16,568 bases of DNA, taken from NCBI GenBank assembly GCA_965368175.1, contig CBDULX010000048.1:1-16568 (forward strand), written 5' to 3'. The notes beneath the pieces are model-generated. The model worked only from the letters and a program-made list of their open reading frames with translations, ran no database searches and had not been told where the DNA came from. The translations under genes and the position numbers were made by a program. The DNA is from CBDULX01 sp965368175. Its GTDB lineage: Bacteria > Pseudomonadota > Gammaproteobacteria > SZUA-229. This document shows positions 1 through 6,145 of this stretch, piece by piece. Every line of letters starts with the position of its first letter. The first letter of the stretch is position 1.

Positions 1-119
1 AGCGTTTGGGAGCTCAGCTTTTGGGTAAGCAAGTTTCGATAAGTTTTTTTGACTATTGCTTTCCCTGAAGAATAGCTACATTTATAGCGTAGCGATTTAT
101 CTTCGAAGAACCCTGTGTA

Positions 120-206
120 TGGTACCGGTGGGCGGACTTGAACCGCCACGCCATTGCTGGCAATGGATTTTGAATCCATCGTGTATACCAATTTCACCAC
201 ACCGGC
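120..206 (-). tRNA. tRNA-Leu (anticodon CAA)
   Basis: Read on the minus strand this folds as an 87-nt class II tRNA. The acceptor arm GCCGGTG pairs with CACCGGT (a G-U closes the end), followed by discriminator A and an encoded CCA. The anticodon stem ATGGA/TCCAT closes the loop TTCAAAA, which puts CAA at positions 34-36 and decodes UUG leucine. A long variable arm and the TTCAAGT T-loop support a leucine isoacceptor. It stands alone. In the 119 bases downstream I see only short palindromes (TCTTCGAAGA at 100-109) and no convincing terminator. I could not pick a clear promoter in 207-320. Confidence 0.96.
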
Positions 207-320
207 ATAAAACTCTACAAAGCTTAACAACTAAATAATCTAGATGCTTAGATTAAGCCTGTCTATTTTTGAATCCCTCATGCCAACCGTAATAAACATT
301 ATCAGCATTGGGATTTACTG

Positions 321-346
321 CATGGCTATAGGGCTACATAGCCATG
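321..346 (-). terminator. hairpin downstream of the chemoreceptor gene
   Basis: CATGGCTAT and ATAGCCATG form a perfect 9-bp stem around an 8-nt loop, 41 bases past the stop codon of the chemoreceptor gene. No U-tract follows on the minus strand, so it may be an RNA 3'-end or stability hairpin rather than a full intrinsic terminator. It also lies upstream of the tRNA gene. Confidence 0.4.
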
Positions 347-387
347 TAGTTGGGCTATTCTAATGATTTTGGGATCAGGGGCAAGTT

Positions 388-1569
388 TTATTGTACTTTG
401 AAGTCGCTCACCAGGTGCAGCAGGTTATTGGCCAGTTCGGAGAGGGTTTTGCTTTCCTGGGCGGTTCTTTCTGAGCCTTCCTTGCTCTCGTTGGCTATCA
501 GGGTGATGTTGGTCATGTTCTGGTTGATTTCCATAGCAACGCCGGATTGCGAGCCGGCTTCGTCGTTGATCAGGCTATTCATTTCGGTGATAGAGGCGAC
601 GGCCTCGGTGATTTCACCCAGAGACTGGCCGGCCATGGAGGCCTGTTCGACACTGGCGCTGGCCTGGGTTTTACCTTTTTCCATTGCCTGTACGGTTTCT
701 TTCGATACCTGTTGCAGGTTTTCTATCATCTGCTGGATTTCTTTGGTAGATTCCTGAGTTCTCTTGGCCAGGGTACGTACTTCGTCGGCCACTACAGCGA
801 AACCACGGCCCTGTTCTCCGGCGCGGGCAGCTTCTATGGCGGCATTCAGTGCCAGCAGGTTGGTTTGTTCGGATATGCCCTGTATGACGTCCAGTACGCT
901 GCCGATGTTCATACTTTCGGCTTGCAGGCGGTTTATGGATTCGGCCGCATTTTCCACTTCTTCAGCCAGTATTTCGATGGACCGGACATTCTGGGCGACT
1001 ACTTTGCTGCCTTTTTCAGCTTCCAGTTTTGCTTTTGATGCAGCATCGGCAGCCAGCGCTGCTTTGGTGGATACATCTTGCGCGGTGCCCGTGAGCCGCT
1101 TAATCGCGTGTTCTACATTCTGGGTTTCGCTGTACTGGCGCAGAACCCCTTCATTGGTTTTGTTGGCCACGATGCAGATGTGCTCTGTGCCACTTTGCAT
1201 TTGCTGACAGGTGGTTTTGAGTTCGCCTATTACCTTGCGCAGAGTCGTGGCCATGTTGTTGAAGCTGTTGATGATGTCACCAATGACATCATCGCTGGCC
1301 ATCGAGCAGGTAAAGCTGAGGTCGTGATTGCTGATGGCGGTGGATACCTGGGCGATGCGTTTGAGTTTGGAAATCAGAATCCAGTTGAGCAGGAAGTAGT
1401 TCAGCACACCGATAGTAATACCGGCCACCAGACAACCGATGACGAAATAAAGGTACATGCCTTCTTTGAAATCGACGAAGAACCCGGCATAGAAGGGGAA
1501 GATTAATCCCATACTTATGCCAAACCCCAAAAATGCTAATAATATATTTCTTAGTATGCTGGTTTTCAT
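388..1569 (-). CDS. methyl-accepting chemotaxis protein with minimal periplasmic loop
   Basis: A 393-aa inner-membrane chemoreceptor. Two hydrophobic helices (about residues 7-30 and 39-62) are separated by only about eight residues, so there is essentially no periplasmic ligand domain. A HAMP-like linker (about 60-113) follows, then a long signalling helix hairpin whose tip, around residues 230-270, carries the conserved NLLALNAAIEAARAGEQGRG and FAVVADEVRTLA segments that contact CheA and CheW. The C-terminus ends DFKVQ, without an NWETF-type CheR/CheB tether. By family knowledge it feeds a CheA/CheW phosphorelay controlling motility or another che-linked output. Without a sensor domain it may respond to membrane state, internal signals or partner proteins (inference). 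There is no clear Shine-Dalgarno. A promoter and an inverted repeat lie immediately upstream. No che or fla genes are next to it. Confidence 0.93.
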   Translation of the reverse strand: MKTSILRNILLAFLGFGISMGLIFPFYAGFFVDFKEGMYLYFVIGCLVAGITIGVLNYFLLNWILISKLKRIAQVSTAISNHDLSFTCSMASDDVIGDIINSFNNMATTLRKVIGELKTTCQQMQSGTEHICIVANKTNEGVLRQYSETQNVEHAIKRLTGTAQDVSTKAALAADAASKAKLEAEKGSKVVAQNVRSIEILAEEVENAAESINRLQAESMNIGSVLDVIQGISEQTNLLALNAAIEAARAGEQGRGFAVVADEVRTLAKRTQESTKEIQQMIENLQQVSKETVQAMEKGKTQASASVEQASMAGQSLGEITEAVASITEMNSLINDEAGSQSGVAMEINQNMTNITLIANESKEGSERTAQESKTLSELANNLLHLVSDFKVQ

Positions 1570-1573
1570 TCGA

Positions 1574-1613
1574 ACTATAACTGCATCAGTTAACTGTATG
1601 ATTTAGTTATAGT
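1574..1613. promoter_or_regulatory. inverted repeat over the chemoreceptor promoter, candidate operator
   Basis: ACTATAACT (1574-1582) and AGTTATAGT (1605-1613) are perfect 9-bp inverted arms. Between them lies the 10-bp palindrome CAGTTAACTG (1587-1596), and a further AACTG-CAT-CAGTT inverted pair overlaps it. The outer arm nearest the promoter coincides with the predicted -10 hexamer, and the inner arm ends 4 bases before the start codon. A predicted transcript start near 1599 leaves the distal arm untranscribed, so the symmetry is more likely read as DNA by a repressor than as an RNA hairpin. Confidence 0.45.
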
Positions 1614-1634
1614 CGGCGATCATCTGACTAGCAA
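1606..1634 (-). promoter_or_regulatory. sigma70-type promoter of the chemoreceptor gene
   Basis: On the minus strand TTGCTA (-35) and TATAAC (-10) are separated by exactly 17 bases. The transcript would start near 1599, giving a leader of about 30 nt. The spacer ends in GCCGAC, which recalls the flagellar sigma28 -10 element, but no matching sigma28 -35 is visible, so I favour sigma70. Confidence 0.5.
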
Positions 1635-1674
1635 GTGAAGGGCTGAAGTATTTGTTGCCTGGACAGACCAGATA

Positions 1675-1977
1675 TTAACCGGGGAATACTTTTTTAAAAG
1701 GTTTTACCGTGACTTTTTTGTACACACCAGCGGCCATGTAGGGGTCCTGATCTGCCCAGCTTTGTGCGGCTTCCAGGGATTCAAATTCAGCGACTATCAG
1801 GCTGCCAGTAAAACCCTCTTCGCCCGGATCTTCGCTGTCGATAGCAGGGTGGGGGCCAGCCAGAATCAGGTGGCCTTCATCCTGCAGGGTTTGTAAACGC
1901 TTCAGGTGGTCAGGACGGGCATTGAGTCGGTTTTGCAGGCTGCCGGATTTGTCCTGTGCAATGATGGCATACAGCAT
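1675..1977 (-). CDS. yciI: YciI family protein
   Basis: A 100-aa soluble protein of the YciI/YCII family, a dimeric ferredoxin-like fold related to the Dabb and muconolactone-isomerase-like families. Its biochemical role is not firmly established. The N-terminal strand MLYAIIAQDK, the RLNARPDHL segment with the family's conserved histidine, the GHLILAGPHPA turn, the GSLIVAEFESLEAAQSWADQDPY block and the basic C-terminal strand all match the family, and the length is normal. The start codon shares its A with the TAA stop of yciB (TAATG), so translation is almost certainly coupled to yciB. E. coli also has yciI in the yci neighbourhood. I see no strong terminator after it. Confidence 0.93.
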   Translation of the reverse strand: MLYAIIAQDKSGSLQNRLNARPDHLKRLQTLQDEGHLILAGPHPAIDSEDPGEEGFTGSLIVAEFESLEAAQSWADQDPYMAAGVYKKVTVKPFKKVFPG

Positions 1978-2612
1978 TACGGGTTTTCCCTGGGGGTGTC
2001 TTTGATGTATCTGGCCATATAAAACGCCTGGCCGATCACGAAAACAAAAGTCAGGCCCATCAGGCCAAACAGTTTGAAGTTAACCCAGATATCCATGCGG
2101 GTTTTTTCATCGAGCTCAAGGCCGTAATAAAAAGCCACATAGAGATTGGCAATGCCGCTGAGGAGGAAAAAGATCACCCAGGACCAGTTGAGTCTGATCC
2201 AGACATGTTCCGGTAGCTCTATCTGGCCGCCGATCATGCGATGCATGATGTTTTTACTGCCAATATACTGGCTGCCGAGGAAGACGACGGCAAATGCCCA
2301 GTTTAATACGGTGGGTTTCCACTGGATAAACGCCGGGTTGCCAAACAGGATGGTAATGCCACCCAGCACACTGATTATGGCCAGTGAAAACAGGTGCATT
2401 TTTTCAAAGCGGCGGTTCTTCAGCCAGAAACCGCCCACCTGGATGAAACTGGCAATGATGGCAATGCCGGTAGCCAGAATGGTGGCAACAATGACTTCGG
2501 GCTGGTTGGTGTCAACCAGATTACCCAGCGGAGTATTTTGCACCAGTGTATCGGCTTTATGGTAAGTAACAAAAAACAGAATAATTGGGAACAGGTCGTA
2601 TAAAAGTTTCAT
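1977..2612 (-). CDS. yciB: inner membrane septation-related protein YciB
   Basis: A 211-aa polytopic inner-membrane protein of the YciB (IspA/septation protein A) family. About five to six hydrophobic segments are visible, near residues 4-18, 38-58, 74-91, 103-117, 142-163 and 180-200. Family signatures include the start MKLLYDLFPIILFF, KPTVLNW (about 100-106) and WVNFKLFGLMG (about 176-186). Members are needed for normal septation in Shigella, and E. coli YciB interacts with cell-elongation and division proteins and influences envelope integrity. The protein is somewhat longer than E. coli YciB (179 aa) because of a longer loop near residues 60-75 and a longer C-terminus. It is the first gene of the yciB-yciI pair and is divergent from yciO. 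Confidence 0.93.
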   Translation of the reverse strand: MKLLYDLFPIILFFVTYHKADTLVQNTPLGNLVDTNQPEVIVATILATGIAIIASFIQVGGFWLKNRRFEKMHLFSLAIISVLGGITILFGNPAFIQWKPTVLNWAFAVVFLGSQYIGSKNIMHRMIGGQIELPEHVWIRLNWSWVIFFLLSGIANLYVAFYYGLELDEKTRMDIWVNFKLFGLMGLTFVFVIGQAFYMARYIKDTPRENP

Positions 2613-2708
2613 AGCGTATTAACTGGTTCTTGGGGGGCAGAATTTAACATGAATTTAGGGAGATTTGCAGGTCTCTTTTTATGATCGGCCTTATTACGGA
2701 ATGTTCAG

Positions 2709-2720
2709 TGCAAATTTGCA
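2709..2720. promoter_or_regulatory. perfect 12-bp palindrome in the yciB/yciO divergent region
   Basis: TGCAAATTTGCA is a perfect palindrome midway in the 155-bp divergent interval. The sequence ATTTGCAGGT, which covers its right half, recurs as a direct copy at 2663-2672, 51 bases away. The two sites look like a strong operator and a half-site for a dimeric regulator acting on one or both genes. A weak promoter candidate for yciO (TTGCTA, 17 bases, CAGAAT at 2751-2756) follows, but I do not list it separately. Confidence 0.35.
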
Positions 2721-2767
2721 GGTTTTTTTTGCTACTGATTCATGATTAGTTCAGAATACCGACCCTT

Positions 2768-3388
2768 ATGAGCCAATACTTCGAAATACATCCGGATAAT
2801 CCACAGTTGCGATTGATCCATCAGGCGGTGCAAATTATCCATGACGGGGGTGTGGTGGTGTACCCCACGGACTCCAGTTATGCGATTGGTTGCCACCTGG
2901 GCGACAAGTCGGCGATGGAGCGTATTCGCCATATTCGGCGGGTGGACGACAAGCATCATTTCACTCTGGTATGCAATGATTTGTCTGAAATATCCACCTA
3001 TGCCAAGGTGTCGAATGCCGATTATCGCATGCTGAAATCACTCACTCCAGGTGCGTATACCTTTTTACTGAAGGCTACTCATGAAGTGCCCAGGCGCTTG
3101 ATGCACCCGAAGCGGCGGATGATTGGCATTAGAATTATTGATAACCCCATCGTACAGGCTCTGCTGAATGAACTGGGGCAGCCCATTATGAGTTCAACCC
3201 TGATCTTGCCGGGTAATGATATGCCGGAAACCGACGCCGAACATATTCGCGATAAACTGCAGAATCAGGTGGATCTTATTATAGACGGTGGCTATTGTGG
3301 TCTGGAGGCGACCACGGTGATTAATATGGTGGAAAACCCACCGGTGCTGGTGCGCCAGGGCAAGGGCACCGACCACGGGCTGGATTGA
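2768..3388 (+). CDS. yciO: YciO, Sua5/YciO/YrdC-family protein
   Basis: A 206-aa protein with the YrdC fold and the same length as E. coli YciO; the N-terminus MSQYFEIHPDNPQLRLI is nearly the same as the E. coli protein. The GGVVVYPTDSSYAIGC segment (about 28-43), MERIRHIRRVD (about 50-60), FTLVC and the PGAYTFLLKA block (about 91-100) form the nucleotide and threonine pocket typical of the superfamily. TsaC/Sua5 members make threonylcarbamoyl-AMP for tRNA t6A. YciO proteins are a paralogous group with weak or different activity, so I do not call it the t6A synthase. The final strand VLVRQGKG is also family-typical. The start is fixed by homology; no good Shine-Dalgarno is seen. A membrane protease gene follows 7 bases later. 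Confidence 0.94.
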   Translation: MSQYFEIHPDNPQLRLIHQAVQIIHDGGVVVYPTDSSYAIGCHLGDKSAMERIRHIRRVDDKHHFTLVCNDLSEISTYAKVSNADYRMLKSLTPGAYTFLLKATHEVPRRLMHPKRRMIGIRIIDNPIVQALLNELGQPIMSSTLILPGNDMPETDAEHIRDKLQNQVDLIIDGGYCGLEATTVINMVENPPVLVRQGKGTDHGLD

Positions 3389-3395
3389 TCTGGTC

Positions 3396-4040
3396 ATGGA
3401 GAAAATACTGACCATCGTTTTAGCCATTATTCCTTTATTACTGGCCATTAGCCTGCATGAGGCAGCCCATGGCTGGGCTGCAGATAAGCTGGGGGACGCC
3501 ACCGCCCGTATGCTGGGACGTTTGACCGCTAACCCCCTTAAGCATATCGACCCTGTCGGGACGGTACTTGTACCGATTATAATGTTCGTCGTTCTGGGTT
3601 TTGCCTTCGGCTGGGCCAAACCGGTACCGGTGGATATGCGTAACTTCAAAAATCCCCACAAGGACATGGCTCTGGTGGCGCTGGCCGGGCCTATGGCCAA
3701 TCTGTCGATGGCGGTGCTGTGGACCCTGCTGCTGGTATTCAGTATGAAAATACTGCCCCAGGGCATTCTGGCTAATATGCTGGAGGTAATGGCCAATATT
3801 GGCGTGGTGATTAACCTGATTTTAATGACACTGAATCTGTTACCTATTCCGCCACTGGATGGTGGTCGGGTGCTCAGCGGTGTTTTACCGCCGAATCTGG
3901 CGGATTCCTATAATCAGATCGAGCCATTCGGTATGTGGATTATTATTTTTCTGCTGGCGACGGGAATTCTGGGTAAAATACTCTGGCCGATGGTTGAGGC
4001 CATACAAATAACACTCTTTACATTACTGGGATTAGGCTGA
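3396..4040 (+). CDS. site-2 protease family (M50) membrane metalloprotease
   Basis: A 214-aa multi-pass membrane protein. The zinc motif HEAAH occupies residues 21-25 at the end of the first helix, with Glu22 the expected catalytic base. NPLKHIDPVGT (about 46-56) is the usual second signature. NLLPIPPLDGG (about 147-157) supplies the third zinc ligand, Asp155. The protein has the minimal M50 core, with no PDZ or CBS domain, as in the small YwhC-like members found beside trpS and scpA in many bacteria. Its substrate is unknown. By family it would cut transmembrane helices inside the bilayer. It lies between yciO (7-base gap) and trpS (9-base gap) and probably belongs to that operon. Confidence 0.94.
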   Translation: MEKILTIVLAIIPLLLAISLHEAAHGWAADKLGDATARMLGRLTANPLKHIDPVGTVLVPIIMFVVLGFAFGWAKPVPVDMRNFKNPHKDMALVALAGPMANLSMAVLWTLLLVFSMKILPQGILANMLEVMANIGVVINLILMTLNLLPIPPLDGGRVLSGVLPPNLADSYNQIEPFGMWIIIFLLATGILGKILWPMVEAIQITLFTLLGLG

Positions 4041-4046
4041 GGAGGT
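4040..4046 (+). promoter_or_regulatory. strong Shine-Dalgarno deciding the trpS TTG start
   Basis: AGGAGGT lies directly after the preceding stop codon, with GGAGG ending 4 bases before the TTG at 4050. The first in-frame ATG is codon 15, which is inside the conserved GMRPTGALHLGH block and therefore too late. The ribosome site and the homology together select TTG. Confidence 0.7.
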
Positions 4047-4049
4047 CTT

Positions 4050-5270
4050 TTGGGTTCTGTTCCTGTCCAACATCAACGAGTTTTATCGGGGATGCGTCCA
4101 ACTGGCGCACTGCATCTGGGTCACTACCACGGTGTGCTGAAAAACTGGATAACTCTGCAACACGAATTCGAATGTTTCTTTTTTGTCGCTGACTGGCATG
4201 CGCTCACTACGCACTATGAAGATCCTCGTATTATTGCTGAAAGCACAACGGATATGGTGATTGACTGGCTGGCAGCCGGGGTGAGTCCAGGTTCGGCCAA
4301 GCTGTTTATTCAGTCACGAGTGCCGGAACATGCTGAACTGCACCTGTTGTTATCGATGATCACCCCACTGGGCTGGTTAGAGCGTGTACCGACTTATAAA
4401 GATCAGCAGGACGCTCTGAAAGAAAAAGACCTCGCTACTTATGGTTTTCTTGGTTATCCGTTGTTGCAATCGGCGGATATCCTGGTTTATAAGGCCGGGC
4501 AGGTACCCGTGGGTGATGATCAGGTGGCCCATGTTGAGCTCACCCGTGAAGTGGCACGTCGATTTAATCATATTTATGGTCGTGAGCCGGGCTTTGAAGA
4601 AAAGGCCGAGGCGGCGGTCGACAAAATGGGCAAGAAAAACGCCAGAATGTATAAAAGTTTGCGTAAACGCTATCAGGAACAGGGTGATCAGGAGGCGCTG
4701 GATGTAGGTCAGGCCCTGCTGGAATCGCAGCAGAATATTTCACTCGGCGATCGTGAGCGTCTGTTCGGATATCTGGAAGGTTCCGGCAAGATCATACTGC
4801 CTGAGCCACAGGCCCTGTTGACACCGGCATCGAAAATGCCGGGGCTGGATGGACAGAAAATGTCCAAGTCTTACAACAACACTATTTCACTGCGTGAAGA
4901 CCCGGACGAAATTACCAGAAAATTGCGCACCATGCCCACCGATCCGGCTCGGGTACGTCGTACTGACCCGGGTGATCCCGATAAATGTCCGGTGTGGCAG
5001 CTGCACCTTGTATATTCCGATGACAGCACCAAACAATGGGTGCAGGAAGGCTGCAAGACGGCCGGGATCGGTTGTCTGGAATGCAAGCAGCCCGTGATTG
5101 ATGCCGTGATTAACGAATTGACGCCTATCAGGGAACGAGCCAGGGAATATACCGAAGATCCATCAGCGGTGAAGGTAATCATCGATGAGGGGACTGAGGC
5201 GGCCCGTGATGTGGCCCGGGATACCCTGGAAGAAGTACGCAAAGCCATGAGCCTGAGTCAGCGATCATAA
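4050..5270 (+). CDS. trpS: tryptophan--tRNA ligase (long form)
   Basis: A 406-aa class I aminoacyl-tRNA synthetase that charges tRNA-Trp. The HIGH motif appears as HLGH (residues 22-25) in GMRPTGALHLGHYHG. The tryptophan pocket segment VPVGDDQVAHVELTREVA lies near 152-169, and the KMSKS loop is at 270-274. The usual protein is about 330 aa with KMSKS near residue 195. Here about 75 extra residues (roughly 182-255, charged and helical) lie between the Rossmann core and KMSKS, as in the long TrpS form of pseudomonads. The start is TTG, chosen by the adjacent Shine-Dalgarno and by homology. The stop codon overlaps the scpA start (TAATG), which indicates coupled translation. Confidence 0.96.
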   Translation: MGSVPVQHQRVLSGMRPTGALHLGHYHGVLKNWITLQHEFECFFFVADWHALTTHYEDPRIIAESTTDMVIDWLAAGVSPGSAKLFIQSRVPEHAELHLLLSMITPLGWLERVPTYKDQQDALKEKDLATYGFLGYPLLQSADILVYKAGQVPVGDDQVAHVELTREVARRFNHIYGREPGFEEKAEAAVDKMGKKNARMYKSLRKRYQEQGDQEALDVGQALLESQQNISLGDRERLFGYLEGSGKIILPEPQALLTPASKMPGLDGQKMSKSYNNTISLREDPDEITRKLRTMPTDPARVRRTDPGDPDKCPVWQLHLVYSDDSTKQWVQEGCKTAGIGCLECKQPVIDAVINELTPIRERAREYTEDPSAVKVIIDEGTEAARDVARDTLEEVRKAMSLSQRS

Positions 5271-6142
5271 TGAGCGATCCATTGTCAGCCAGCACTGAGT
5301 CAAAGCAACCGATGGTTCCGGTCCATGGCCCGCATATGCCGCCACAACAGGGGGAAATGCCTTTTGCCCTGGTGCAGGGTGAGCCACTGACCATAATGCC
5401 GGAAGATCTGTACATCCCCCCCGATGCGCTGGAGATTTTCCTTGAGGCGTTCGAAGGGCCGCTGGATTTGCTGCTTTATCTAATCAAACGGCAGAATCTG
5501 GATATCCTCGATATTCCTATTGCACGGATTACCGAGCAGTATATTCAGTATATAGACATGATGGCCGAGATGCGGTTTGAGCTGGCGGCTGAATACCTGG
5601 TAATGGCCGCTATGCTGGCGGAAATCAAATCCCGCATGTTGTTACCGCGAGTGGATGAAGAAGCGGATGAGGACGATCCAAGGGCTGAGCTGATACGACG
5701 CCTGCAGGAATATGAGCGTTTTAAAAAGGCCGCTGAGGATCTGGACGGGCTGCCACGACTGGAACGGGATATTCACCTCGCCCATGCCCAGATTCCCCCC
5801 ATGGATCACACCCGGCCGGAACCGGAAGTGGACCTGCGGGATCTGTTGCTGGCCTTCAAGGACATACTCAGTCGTGCGGATATGTACACAGTGCACCAGA
5901 TTCAGCGTGAAGTATTATCGGTACGCGAGCGCATGAGCAATGTGCTGGCTGCCATCAATGCCGAGAGTTTTACCGATTTCGTTACCCTGTTTAATGTGGA
6001 AGAGGGCCGCCGCGGCGTGGTGGTCACCTTTATGGCGATCCTTGAGTTGCTTAAGGAGCATATGATTGACCTGGTGCAATCTGAACCTTTCGCACCCATT
6101 TATATAAAAGCTGCGAGCGCAGCACAAACCGACCCGGATTAG
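5270..6142 (+). CDS. scpA: segregation and condensation protein A (kleisin)
   Basis: The 290-aa kleisin subunit that joins ScpB and the Smc ATPase in the bacterial condensin complex, acting on the nucleoid. The diagnostic FEGPLDLLLYLI motif is at 61-72, followed by the IARITEQYIQYI helix that binds the Smc neck. A middle helical ScpB-binding region and a C-terminal winged helix follow, the latter including the GVVVTFMAILELLKEHMIDL segment (about 246-265). About 50 extra N-terminal residues, rich in Pro, Met and Gln, precede the core, as often seen in gammaproteobacterial ScpA. The start overlaps the trpS stop, and scpB follows after 3 bases. Confidence 0.96.
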   Translation: MSDPLSASTESKQPMVPVHGPHMPPQQGEMPFALVQGEPLTIMPEDLYIPPDALEIFLEAFEGPLDLLLYLIKRQNLDILDIPIARITEQYIQYIDMMAEMRFELAAEYLVMAAMLAEIKSRMLLPRVDEEADEDDPRAELIRRLQEYERFKKAAEDLDGLPRLERDIHLAHAQIPPMDHTRPEPEVDLRDLLLAFKDILSRADMYTVHQIQREVLSVRERMSNVLAAINAESFTDFVTLFNVEEGRRGVVVTFMAILELLKEHMIDLVQSEPFAPIYIKAASAAQTDPD

Positions 6143-6145
6143 TTT

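Noticed and set aside
56..238. Plus-strand open frame of 60 codons at the left end
   Set aside because: It runs through the antisense of the tRNA-Leu gene and has no protein-like features.
388..1506. Long plus-strand frames opposite the chemoreceptor
   Set aside because: They are antisense to a clear chemoreceptor coding sequence and show no family features.
2655..2680. GAGA/TCTC hairpin followed by Ts as a terminator
   Set aside because: The stem has only four good pairs and there is no plus-strand gene upstream to terminate.
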